A stretch of DNA of 64,000 bases from Ruminiclostridium sp. (lineage in GTDB: Bacteria > Bacillota > Clostridia > Oscillospirales > Ruminococcaceae): the NCBI GenBank assembly GCA_017635675.1, contig JAGBLA010000123.1:1-64000 (forward strand). Direction: 5' to 3'. Positions 7,764 to 15,219 of the stretch are shown in pieces (positions within the stretch are counted from its first letter, which is position 1; the number at the start of each line of letters is the position of its first letter). A program made the translations under genes and the position numbers. A model generated the notes under the pieces. The model was not told the DNA's origin. It made no database searches and worked only from the letters and a program-made list of their open reading frames with translations.

Positions 7764-8993
7764 ATGGCATCATATGAAAAAAGAGGAAACTCTTACAGAA
7801 TTAAGTCGTCCTGCGGCTACAACTCCGAGGGCAAGCAGGTATTTCAGAGAATGACTTGGACTCCCGACCCGAATATGACACATAAGCAGATCGAGAAAGA
7901 ACTTAACCGTCAGTGCGTTCTGTTCGACGAGGCTTGCAAGAAAGGGTTTGTCACTTCTCCGGTCAAGTTCAAGGACTTCGCAGAGCAGTGGTTTGAGGAT
8001 TACGCAAACCTCAATCTCCGCAGTACTACGCTCGCCCGTGAGCGCCAGCTTACAGGTAGGGTGTATGACGCTATCGGACATATCCGGCTCGACAAGCTGA
8101 ACGCGAGAATAATTCAGAAGTTTATCAACAGTCTTACCGCCGAGGGGACTAATCAGACCACAGGCAAGGGGCTGTCCAAAAAGACTATGACGCACTATCT
8201 CTCGTTCATTTCAAAGGTGCTTGACTACGCTATCAAAATGGATATGCTCGGCTCAAATCCCTGCAAGAAAGTCACTATCCCCAAGGGCAGCGTAAAGGAG
8301 CGCGTTATCTATTCCGTCGATGAAACGGAGCGCTTCTTCAAGATTATGCAGGAGGCACCGCTTAAATATCGTGTGTTCTTTACTCTCGTTACCTACACGG
8401 GTATGCGTCGCGGCGAAATGCTCGGATTGGAGTGGCACGACATCAACTTCGACACGGGCATTATCCACATTCAGCGCACCTCTAACTATACAAAGGCAAG
8501 GGGTATCTACACGGACGATACCAAGACAAAGGGCTCTAACCGTTTTGTTAAGGTTCCGCAGGATATGCTCGATATGCTTTCCGGTTTCCGCAAGGCGCAG
8601 CAGACCGAGAGCGAGAATGTAGGCGATAAGTGGCACGACAGCGACAGACTGTTCGTCAAGTGGGACGGTCGCCCGATGAATCCACAGACCCCGTACGGCT
8701 GGTTAAAGGAGTTTTGTGAGGATCACGACTTCCCGTTCCACGGAATTCATCAATTCCGCCATTTATACGCAAGTTTTTTAATCGGTGCAGGCATTGATGT
8801 GGCAACCGTTTCGGGTAGTTTAGGTCACAACAATCAGGTGACAACACTCTCGATTTACAGCCATATGTTCAAGGAGTTTCAGGCAAAGGCGTGTGACGCT
8901 GTTGTTAATGCCCTCAACTTCAACAAGAACGAGCCGCCCAAGAACGACAACAAGACCTCTGATGACAGCAACCACAACAAGCAGTCCGCATAA
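7764..8993 (+). CDS. int: Tn916-type tyrosine integrase
   Basis: A 409-residue tyrosine recombinase. Residues 1-60 form an arm-binding domain (MASYEKRGNSYRIK), about 70-170 the SAM-like core-binding domain and about 180-385 the catalytic domain. The catalytic set is visible: Arg215 in TGMRRGE, Lys near 256, His329 and Arg332 in HQFRHL, His355 in LGHNN and the nucleophile Tyr365 in SIYSHM. It has its own promoter at 7678-7706 and ribosome-binding site AAAGGAAA. As in most such elements it is the last gene, with the element end expected within about 100 bases downstream. The Asn/Lys/Asp-rich C-terminal tail is disordered. Confidence 0.95.
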   Translation: MASYEKRGNSYRIKSSCGYNSEGKQVFQRMTWTPDPNMTHKQIEKELNRQCVLFDEACKKGFVTSPVKFKDFAEQWFEDYANLNLRSTTLARERQLTGRVYDAIGHIRLDKLNARIIQKFINSLTAEGTNQTTGKGLSKKTMTHYLSFISKVLDYAIKMDMLGSNPCKKVTIPKGSVKERVIYSVDETERFFKIMQEAPLKYRVFFTLVTYTGMRRGEMLGLEWHDINFDTGIIHIQRTSNYTKARGIYTDDTKTKGSNRFVKVPQDMLDMLSGFRKAQQTESENVGDKWHDSDRLFVKWDGRPMNPQTPYGWLKEFCEDHDFPFHGIHQFRHLYASFLIGAGIDVATVSGSLGHNNQVTTLSIYSHMFKEFQAKACDAVVNALNFNKNEPPKNDNKTSDDSNHNKQSA

Positions 8994-9027
8994 TACCACA
9001 AATAACCACAGAATACTCGACGTTACA

Positions 9028-9049
9028 ATAAGACCCATATAAGACCCAT
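9028..9049. repeat. Tandem 11-bp repeat ATAAGACCCAT x2 downstream of the integrase
   Basis: Two perfect abutting copies (9028-9038 and 9039-9049) 35 bases after the integrase stop. Short direct repeats here are typical integrase arm-binding sites close to the attachment site. No matching copy was seen at the left side of the element. Confidence 0.55.
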
Positions 9050-9067
9050 ACGGCAAAATGAAATAAA

Positions 9068-9105
9068 AAGAAAAACCGCGAGCGCACTCTACAAGCGCAC
9101 TCGCG
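9068..9105 (-). terminator. Terminator of the tRNA operon
   Basis: On the minus strand an 11-bp stem, CGCGAGTGCGC paired with GTGCGCTCGCG (two G-T pairs), is followed by GTTTTTCTTTTTATTT. It sits just after the tRNA-Glu 3' end and is intact, showing the mobile element did not disrupt the tRNA transcript. Confidence 0.85.
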
Positions 9106-9115
9106 AGACCTTTGC

Positions 9116-9190
9116 TGGTGACCCGTACGGGAATTGAACCCATGATTCCGCCGTGAAAGGGCGATGTCTTAACCTCTTGACCAACGGGCC
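9116..9190 (-). tRNA. tRNA-Glu (anticodon UUC)
   Basis: Read on the minus strand it gives a complete cloverleaf: acceptor GGCCCGT with ACGGGTC, anticodon stem around CTTTCAC with anticodon TTC, T-loop GGTTCAATTCC, and encoded CCA (9116-9118). It is the second gene of a two-tRNA transcript, four bases after tRNA-Met. Confidence 0.95.
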
Positions 9191-9193
9191 GAA

Positions 9194-9270
9194 TGGTAGC
9201 GGCAAGTGGACTCGAACCACCGACACCCTGGGTATGAACCAAGTGCTCTAACCAGCTGAGCTATGCCGCC
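9194..9270 (-). tRNA. tRNA-Met (anticodon CAU), elongator type
   Basis: A minus-strand cloverleaf: acceptor GGCGGCA with TGCCGCT, D-arm AGCTCAGCTGGTTAGAGC, anticodon loop TTCATAC (CAT), T-arm GGTTCGAGTCC and encoded CCA. It matches Firmicute elongator tRNA-Met more closely than initiator tRNA because the acceptor starts with a G-C-type pair; tRNA-Ile2 with modified CAU cannot be formally excluded. Confidence 0.9.
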
Positions 9271-9288
9271 ATAATTGCTGTATGAATT

Positions 9289-9317
9289 ATTCTATCACAA
9301 AAGAAAGGATTTGTCAA
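9289..9317 (-). promoter_or_regulatory. Promoter of the tRNA-Met/tRNA-Glu operon
   Basis: On the minus strand TTGACA (9317-9312), a 17-base spacer and TAGAAT (9294-9289), 19 bases upstream of tRNA-Met. Confidence 0.8.
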
Positions 9318-9365
9318 CACCTTTTTGAAAAAAATCTGATATTTTTTGATAAAAAGAGGTTTTTG

Positions 9366-9394
9366 TTGACAAACATACGGCGTGATGTTATAAT
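9366..9394 (+). promoter_or_regulatory. Promoter of the membrane protein gene at 9431
   Basis: TTGACA (9366-9371), 17-base spacer, TATAAT (9389-9394): a consensus sigma-A promoter, with GGGGGAG as ribosome-binding site further down. It diverges from the tRNA promoter. Confidence 0.85.
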
Positions 9395-9430
9395 TAAATT
9401 GAAATGAACGGATAGAGGGGGAGCCTTGAT

Positions 9431-10114
9431 ATGAAAAAAATCGGTATATTTATGAGCCTGCTCATGGCTCTGACGCTTAGTTTTTGTATGTCGCTGATAG
9501 GCACGCTCACATCCGGGCATTTCACGGTGGGCTCATGGCTGATAAGCTTTGCTGTAAGCCTTGTTATAAGCCTTGTTATAGGTCTGATAGTTCCCATGCC
9601 GAAGCTTGAAGCAGCGGCGTGCAGGAAGCTCAAGCTTCGCCCGGGGACAGTGAAAGCCAATCTTGTATCCGCGCTTATATCCAACACGATATACACTCCG
9701 CTCCTGAGCATTGTGATGTCGGTGATAATGGTATCGGCAGCCACGGCAGGCATAAACGGAGAGATAACGCGCACAGAGAGTATGCTGAGCGAAGTGAATA
9801 CGAACATGGCGGCGGCGAATGAAGAGCTTGAAACGGCGGGGGAGACGGATCCTGCGAAGGCGGGAGAGCTCCGCGCCCGCATAGGCGAGCTCACTGGGCA
9901 GTACAACGAGCTGAACGGAAAGCTTGCGGGGCTGAACGCCGCGAAGCCGCCGATGGGCATGGCGATACTTGTATCGCTGCTGTGGTGCTATCCGTCGGGT
10001 CTGGTGATAATATTCATTGTTCAGCCGCTTTATATGAAGATGCTGATGAAGAAGTTCGGACCGCCGCAGGGCGTGGGAGGACCGCATATCGTCCGGAGGC
10101 CGCCCGCGCATTAA
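9431..10114 (+). CDS. Four-helix integral membrane protein of unknown function
   Basis: A 227-residue protein with four likely membrane helices in two pairs: about 5-25 and 33-55, then about 80-102 and 175-198. A soluble charged loop of about 65 residues (103-168), predicted coiled coil (TRTESMLSEVNTNMAAANEEL), lies between helices 3 and 4. The pairing recalls DUF2798-type two-helix repeats, but this is only a resemblance. It stands alone between its own promoter and a terminator at 10134. The C-terminus is short, basic and proline-rich. Confidence 0.7.
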   Translation: MKKIGIFMSLLMALTLSFCMSLIGTLTSGHFTVGSWLISFAVSLVISLVIGLIVPMPKLEAAACRKLKLRPGTVKANLVSALISNTIYTPLLSIVMSVIMVSAATAGINGEITRTESMLSEVNTNMAAANEELETAGETDPAKAGELRARIGELTGQYNELNGKLAGLNAAKPPMGMAILVSLLWCYPSGLVIIFIVQPLYMKMLMKKFGPPQGVGGPHIVRRPPAH

Positions 10115-10133
10115 AGGTGATAAACAGAATACA

Positions 10134-10174
10134 TTCCTGTCTTTTCGCTGCTTTCGGAGGGACAGGGATTTTTT
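10134..10174 (+). terminator. Intrinsic terminator
   Basis: TTCCTGTC (10134-10141) pairs with GACAGGGA (10161-10168), followed by a run of six T. It ends the membrane protein transcript. Confidence 0.7.
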
Positions 10175-10201
10175 GTTTTGCGGAAAACCTGTTTTTGACT
10201 A

Positions 10202-10230
10202 TTGCAAAAAGCGTGTGAGTGTGGTATAAT
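10202..10230 (+). promoter_or_regulatory. Promoter of the ior operon
   Basis: TTGCAA (10202-10207), 17-base spacer, TATAAT (10225-10230). Transcription would begin near 10237, which rules out the in-frame upstream starts of iorA. Confidence 0.75.
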
Positions 10231-10266
10231 TATATGAAATACGTCAATAAGAAAGGAATGGTAGAT

Positions 10267-11997
10267 ATGGCAGGTCTTATGCTCGGAAATCAGGCTGTGG
10301 CACGCGGATTATACGAAGCGGGCGTTGAGTTCGTTTCAAGCTATCCGGGTACCCCCAGCACCGAGATAACGGAATTTGCTTCCACCTATGACAAAAACGA
10401 AATGTACAGTGAATGGGCTCCCAATGAGAAGGTAGCCTGCGAAGCCGCGATAGGCGCGTCGTTCGCGGGACGCCGCTCGTTCTGCGCGATGAAGCACGTG
10501 GGGCTCAACGTGGCGGCGGACCCGCTCTACACCGCGTCCTACACGGGCGTGAACGGCGGATTTGTGCTTGCCGTGGCGGACGACCAGGGAATGCACTCGT
10601 CACAGAATGAGCAGGACTCCCGCAATCACGCTATCGGCTCGAAGGTGCCTATGCTTGAACCTTCGGACTCCGCCGAATGTAAGGAGTTCACAAAAACAGC
10701 GTACGAGATATCGGAGCAGTTCGACACACCCGTTATCCTGCGCCTTTCCACGAGAGTAGCGCACTCCCAGAGCGTAGTCGAGCTTGAGGAGCGCAAGACG
10801 GTGCGCTATGACTACAAGCGCGACCCGCACAAGAACATTATGACGCCCGCAAACGCGAAACCTAAGCACGTTATAGTGGAGGAGCGCACCAAGAAGCTGC
10901 GAGAATATGCCGAGACCTCGCCGCTCAACCGCGTGGAGATGTACTCGGAGGAGATAGGTATAATAGCCAACGGCGCGGCGTACCAGTATGCCCGCGAAGC
11001 TCTGGGCGAAAAGGCGAGCTACTTGAAGCTCGGCATGGTGAACCCGCTCCCCGTGAAGCTGATAAAGGATTTCGCGGAGAAGGTGAAGAAACTCTACGTG
11101 GTGGAGGAGCTTGACGACGTTATCGAGACACACTGCCGCAAGATAGGGCTCGACCCCATAGGCAAGGAGCTGTTCACATTCATCGGAGAATATTCACAGA
11201 CTTATATCCGCGAGAAGATACTTGGTGAAAAGCCGGATTTCGTGCAGCTTGACGATGTTATTCCGGTACGTCCCCCTGTAATGTGCGCGGGCTGTCCTCA
11301 CAGAGGAGTATTCTACACCTTAAAGAAACTCGGAGTATTCGTGAGCGGCGACATCGGCTGCTACACTCTCGGCTCGGCGGCACCTCTTGACGCTATGGAC
11401 ACCACAGTCTGTATGGGAGCTTCCGTGAGCGGGCTCCACGGCTTCAACAAAGCCATGCGCGGAGAATACGAGGGCAAGGCGGTAGCAGTCATCGGCGACT
11501 CCACCTTTATCCACTCGGGCATCACGGGGCTTATAAACATAGCCTACAACCGCACGAACTCCACGGTGCTGATACTCGACAACAGCATCACGGGCATGAC
11601 GGGACACCAGAACAACCCCGCAAACGGCAAGAACATATACGGCGACCCCGCGTCGGCAGTTGACCTTGAAGCTCTCTGCAGGTCGGTGGGTATCGACAAT
11701 GTTACCGTAGTTGACCCGGGCGACCTTGCGGCAACGGAGACCGCGATAAAAGCTGCACTTGCGGCGCAGGAGCCTGCTGTGGTGATATGCCGCAGACCGT
11801 GCGCTCTGTTAAAGACCGTGAAGCACAAGCCGCCGTTCAGAGTTGACCGCGGCAAGTGCAGGAGCTGCAAGGCGTGCATGAAGATAGGCTGCCCGGCTAT
11901 ATCCATAACGGACGGCAAGGCACAGATAGACAACACTCTCTGCGTAGGCTGCGGACTTTGCACACAGATGTGCAGATTCGACGCTATCGAGGAATAA
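10267..11997 (+). CDS. iorA: Indolepyruvate:ferredoxin oxidoreductase, alpha subunit
   Basis: A 576-residue thiamine-diphosphate enzyme subunit that decarboxylates aryl pyruvates (from Trp, Phe, Tyr) to aryl-acetyl-CoA with reduction of ferredoxin, or the reverse for amino-acid synthesis. The N-terminal pyrimidine-binding domain begins LMLGNQAVARGLYEAG with the SSYPGTPSTEI loop. The TPP-binding core has CAGCPHRGVFY and GDSTFIHSG. The C-terminus carries two 4Fe-4S clusters (CRSCKACMKIGCP, CVGCGLCTQMC). ATG 10267 is chosen because GAAAGGA is about nine bases upstream and the -10 box lies at 10225. It is followed 14 bases later by iorB. Confidence 0.95.
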   Translation: MAGLMLGNQAVARGLYEAGVEFVSSYPGTPSTEITEFASTYDKNEMYSEWAPNEKVACEAAIGASFAGRRSFCAMKHVGLNVAADPLYTASYTGVNGGFVLAVADDQGMHSSQNEQDSRNHAIGSKVPMLEPSDSAECKEFTKTAYEISEQFDTPVILRLSTRVAHSQSVVELEERKTVRYDYKRDPHKNIMTPANAKPKHVIVEERTKKLREYAETSPLNRVEMYSEEIGIIANGAAYQYAREALGEKASYLKLGMVNPLPVKLIKDFAEKVKKLYVVEELDDVIETHCRKIGLDPIGKELFTFIGEYSQTYIREKILGEKPDFVQLDDVIPVRPPVMCAGCPHRGVFYTLKKLGVFVSGDIGCYTLGSAAPLDAMDTTVCMGASVSGLHGFNKAMRGEYEGKAVAVIGDSTFIHSGITGLINIAYNRTNSTVLILDNSITGMTGHQNNPANGKNIYGDPASAVDLEALCRSVGIDNVTVVDPGDLAATETAIKAALAAQEPAVVICRRPCALLKTVKHKPPFRVDRGKCRSCKACMKIGCPAISITDGKAQIDNTLCVGCGLCTQMCRFDAIEE

Positions 11998-12011
11998 GGG
12001 AGGTAACAGAA

Positions 12012-12587
12012 ATGGCTGAAACTAAGGCAATAATGCTGGTTGGCGTCGGCGGACAGGGAACTCTTCTCGCAAGCCGCATACTCGGAAATGTACTGCTTTC
12101 CGCGGGATATGACGTCAAGGTGAGCGAGGTGCACGGAATGTCCCAGCGCGGCGGCTCCGTGGTGACATATATAAAGTACGGCGACAAGATATACTCTCCT
12201 GTCATTGAAAAGGGCGAGGCTGACGTGATAATCTCCTTTGAGGAGCTTGAAGCGGCGCGCTGGCTGCCGTATCTCAAAAAGGGCGGCAAGATAATCACCA
12301 ACTCTCAGCAGGTGAACCCGATGCCCGTCATCATGGGCGTTCAGGAGTACCCCGAGAACCTCACGGAGAAGATACGCGCAAAGGGCGTTGACATCACTGC
12401 CATAGACGCGCTTTCCCTTGCCGAGCAGGCAGGAAGCTCCCGCGCGGTGAACGTGGTGCTCATGGGGCTTATCTCAAAGACCGCGGGCTTCCCCGAGGAG
12501 GCATGGCAGGCAGCACTTGACGCGTGCGTGCCGAAAAAGGCGATAGACATCAATAAGAAGGCGTTCGCACTCGGGCGCGGGGCATGA
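12012..12587 (+). CDS. iorB: Indolepyruvate:ferredoxin oxidoreductase, beta subunit
   Basis: A 191-residue gamma-type subunit of the 2-oxoacid:ferredoxin oxidoreductase family, partner of IorA. The conserved GVGGQGTLLASRILG nucleotide/CoA-domain motif and EVHGMSQRGGSV are present. GGGAGGTAACAG upstream gives a good ribosome-binding site. Its stop overlaps the start of the histidine kinase gene (ATGA), which makes the kinase part of the same transcript and translationally coupled to this subunit. Confidence 0.95.
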   Translation: MAETKAIMLVGVGGQGTLLASRILGNVLLSAGYDVKVSEVHGMSQRGGSVVTYIKYGDKIYSPVIEKGEADVIISFEELEAARWLPYLKKGGKIITNSQQVNPMPVIMGVQEYPENLTEKIRAKGVDITAIDALSLAEQAGSSRAVNVVLMGLISKTAGFPEEAWQAALDACVPKKAIDINKKAFALGRGA

Positions 12588-13990
12588 AGCTCCGCGGGAG
12601 AAGTATAGCTGCCCGCTGGTTCCTCGGAAGCTTCGGAGTTGTGGCGGTGCTGCTGATCATACTCGATATCACGGGGTTTTTCCTTATCCGCTCCTACTTT
12701 TACGGGGCGGTGCGTCAGTACATCGAGACCCAGGCAAACATCGCTGCGGGCGTGGTGGACAGGCTTTACGCAGAATCGGGCTCAGACTACTCCGACGAAG
12801 TGATAAACTCGATAGAGCAGTTTGAAAAGAAGAACTACGCCGAGCTTATGGCGATAAACCGCGACGGCAAGGTGTATCTTTCCAGCAGCGGATTCAAGCC
12901 CGCGGAAAGCTATGATATGCCCGACTATTACGACGCGGCGGCGTCCGAAAGCCACAACGGCTACTATGTCGGGAGCTTCGGCAGCGGCGAGCGCATAATG
13001 GCATATACTGTCATGAACCCGCTGTCGGGCGGTGCGACCCGCATTGTAACGTCACTGACGAAGATAGACGCGCGCATTTACTCCATAACTCTCGGAGTGC
13101 TTGCGCTGAGCGCGGGGATACTGCTGCTTTTATTCGTGCTCGGTATCTACTTCATACGAAGCATAGTGCTTCCCATACGGCGTGTCGGAGCCACCGCGCG
13201 AAAGCTCGCGTCGGGAGATTTTTCGGTGCGCATAGACAACGAAAGCTCCGACGAGATAGGTGAGCTGTGCAGCATTTTCAACTCCATGGCGGACGAGCTC
13301 GAACACTCCGAGAACATCAAGAATGAGTTCATAAGCTCGGTATCTCACGAGCTCCGCACGCCGCTGACAGCTATCAAGGGCTGGAGTGAAACGCTCGAAG
13401 AGATAGACGACGCCGATACCCGCCGCAAGGGTATGCGCATAATCAACAATGAGACCGACCGCCTTTCAGGAATGGTGGAGGAGCTTCTCGACTTTTCGCG
13501 CATACAGAACGGTCATTTCTCGCTGCATCAGAGCAATCTTGACGTTATAGCAGAGCTCGCGGACGCGGTGCTGATGTACGAGGAGCGTGCAAAGTCCGAG
13601 GGGATAACCCTGACACTTGCCGACAGCGATGACATAGCGGTGGTCTATGGCGATAAGAATCGTCTGCGTCAGGTGTTCATCAACATCATCGACAACTCCA
13701 TAAAGTACGGCAGAAAGGGCGGTCATACCAATGTCAGCACCTCCGTGAGCGGCGGCAGGATAAGTATCTCCGTCAAGGACGACGGCGTTGGCATAGCGCC
13801 CTCCGACCTTCCGCACATCAAGGAGAAGTTCTACAAGGCGAATAATACCGTCCGCGGCTCGGGCATAGGGCTTGCGGTAGCGGACGAGATAGTGCGCATA
13901 CACGGCGGCAGCATAGATGTCAGCAGCGAACAGGGCGAAGGAACAGAAATAATCATAACTCTCCCGCTTGTCTCAGGCGGCAAGCGGTGA
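12584..13990 (+). CDS. Membrane sensor histidine kinase (orphan)
   Basis: A 468-residue class I sensor kinase. Membrane helices at about 15-36 and 168-192 flank an extracytoplasmic domain of about 130 residues with a Cache-like look. HAMP spans about 190-245. The dimerisation/phosphotransfer helix has His255 in SSVSHELRTPLTAIKGW. The ATPase domain shows NIIDNSIKYG (N box), DDGVGIAP (G1) and GSGIGLAVADEIV (G2), all intact. No response regulator is adjacent, so its partner is elsewhere. The ATGA overlap with iorB is unusual and suggests it senses something tied to amino-acid or redox metabolism; that link is an inference. Confidence 0.93.
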   Translation: MKLRGRSIAARWFLGSFGVVAVLLIILDITGFFLIRSYFYGAVRQYIETQANIAAGVVDRLYAESGSDYSDEVINSIEQFEKKNYAELMAINRDGKVYLSSSGFKPAESYDMPDYYDAAASESHNGYYVGSFGSGERIMAYTVMNPLSGGATRIVTSLTKIDARIYSITLGVLALSAGILLLLFVLGIYFIRSIVLPIRRVGATARKLASGDFSVRIDNESSDEIGELCSIFNSMADELEHSENIKNEFISSVSHELRTPLTAIKGWSETLEEIDDADTRRKGMRIINNETDRLSGMVEELLDFSRIQNGHFSLHQSNLDVIAELADAVLMYEERAKSEGITLTLADSDDIAVVYGDKNRLRQVFINIIDNSIKYGRKGGHTNVSTSVSGGRISISVKDDGVGIAPSDLPHIKEKFYKANNTVRGSGIGLAVADEIVRIHGGSIDVSSEQGEGTEIIITLPLVSGGKR

Positions 13991-14020
13991 GAAACGGGAA
14001 GAACCGGATCCCGATAATAC

Positions 14021-14053
14021 AGCAGACTCGTGAGAAACGGGTCTGCTTTTTTG
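14021..14053 (+). terminator. Intrinsic terminator of the ior-kinase operon
   Basis: AGCAGAC and GTCTGCT arms with a CGT/ACG inner part around GAGAA, followed by a run of six T after the stem. Confidence 0.8.
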
Positions 14054-14102
14054 TTAAGTTGTTTGCTGTTATGTATAAGTCGGACATTTTGCGATTTTTT
14101 TA

Positions 14103-14131
14103 TTGAAAAAAGCCGCCGAGCGTGATATAAT
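14103..14131 (+). promoter_or_regulatory. Promoter of the yhaM-like gene
   Basis: TTGAAA (14103-14108), 17-base spacer, TATAAT (14126-14131), about 38 bases before the start codon. Confidence 0.8.
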
Positions 14132-14169
14132 GATAAAGTGAGTAATTGTTTCGGAAAAAGGAGAAAATC

Positions 14170-15153
14170 ATGGCAGATCTTGAAAGCTATATAAAACTCG
14201 CCAAAGCGGTAAACGGCGAGAAGTTCACCCGCCCGCTTCTCGTTATGAGCATGGAGGACGCAACGGCTTCCAACGGAAAGCCTTACGTTAAGCTCGGGCT
14301 TTCTGACGGCACGGGAAAGAAGTTGATCAACCGGTTCGACGAGACCTGTGAAAACCTCAGAGGCAAAGGTGTGGAAGAGGGCAGTGTAGTGACCGTCAAG
14401 CTGGTGAAGAACGGCGAATTCTTCAATATCATAGATATAAGTCCCTGCAAGGACGAGAGTATCACTCCCGATGATTTTGTAAAAATGCCCCCGATAGACT
14501 GCGGAGTGATGTATGACGAGATATGCGCTATAATACGTGCAAGCGCGCAGAATGACGGCGAACACGTACCGCTGGCGGAGCTTGCTCTCGGGATACTCGA
14601 AAAGAACAAGGAAGCCTACATGACTTCCTCTGCGGCGATAACTATGCACCACAATATCAAGGGCGGGCTGCTGTACCATTCCTACCGTATGGTGAAGTCT
14701 GCGGACGCGCTGTGCGGAGTTTACGGCATACTCGACCGCGAGCTTATGGTATGCGGCGCGGCGCTGCATGACATAGGCAAGATATGGGAATACGACACCA
14801 ACGAAATGGGCGATGCCTCGGAAAACCCTGTGGGAGTGCTCTACGGGCATCTCTACATAGGCGCGAATTATGTGCGGTCCGAAGCCAACAACACGAACTG
14901 TCCTCCCGAAAAGGTAAAGCTGCTTGTCCACATGATACTGTCACATCACGGTATGCAGGAGTGGGGAACGGTAGTCTGCCCCGCGACCGCGGAGGCGTTC
15001 GCGCTTCACTATATCGACAACATGGACGCAAAGATCTACGCCTGCGAGGACAATTACGCATTGCTGGAGCCGTGTACGGTGACCGAAAAGCGTCCCTTCG
15101 GGCTCGATAACCGGATATACAAGCCCGGCTGGCTGTCCGACAGCGGTAAATGA
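14170..15153 (+). CDS. yhaM: YhaM-family 3'-5' exoribonuclease (OB fold + HD domain)
   Basis: A 327-residue protein, close to the roughly 314 of B. subtilis YhaM. The N-terminal third resembles an OB nucleic-acid-binding fold (RPLLVMSMEDATASNGKPYVKL then DGTGKKLINRF). The C-terminal HD phosphohydrolase domain has HHNIKGGLLYHSYRM, the ALHDIGKIWEY metal-binding HD pair and HMILSHHGMQEWG. YhaM enzymes trim single-stranded RNA ends and may act on DNA. ATG 14170 is preceded by AAAGGAG; an in-frame TTG at 14146 is less likely. The gene is monocistronic, bounded by its own promoter and the hairpin at 15162. Confidence 0.88.
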   Translation: MADLESYIKLAKAVNGEKFTRPLLVMSMEDATASNGKPYVKLGLSDGTGKKLINRFDETCENLRGKGVEEGSVVTVKLVKNGEFFNIIDISPCKDESITPDDFVKMPPIDCGVMYDEICAIIRASAQNDGEHVPLAELALGILEKNKEAYMTSSAAITMHHNIKGGLLYHSYRMVKSADALCGVYGILDRELMVCGAALHDIGKIWEYDTNEMGDASENPVGVLYGHLYIGANYVRSEANNTNCPPEKVKLLVHMILSHHGMQEWGTVVCPATAEAFALHYIDNMDAKIYACEDNYALLEPCTVTEKRPFGLDNRIYKPGWLSDSGK

Positions 15154-15161
15154 CAGCGTTA

Positions 15162-15204
15162 TTCCGCATGATGCATTGACATTATGCGGAAATCATTTTT
15201 ATTG
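15162..15204 (+). terminator. Terminator between yhaM and the TerB operon
   Basis: TTCCGCAT (15162-15169) pairs with ATGCGGAA (15184-15191), followed by ATCATTTTTATT. It lies immediately before the TerB operon ribosome-binding site, so the operon is either driven by weak read-through or by a promoter I cannot identify; TTGACA at 15177 lacks a good -10. Confidence 0.6.
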
Positions 15205-15219
15205 ACGGGAGGTGAGCCC

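Noticed and set aside
9068..9190. tRNA-Glu as the attachment site of the tyrosine-integrase element
   Set aside because: The tRNA, its CCA and its terminator are all intact and lie between the gene and the element end. No duplicated tRNA 3' end is seen at the left side, so integration inside the tRNA is not supported.
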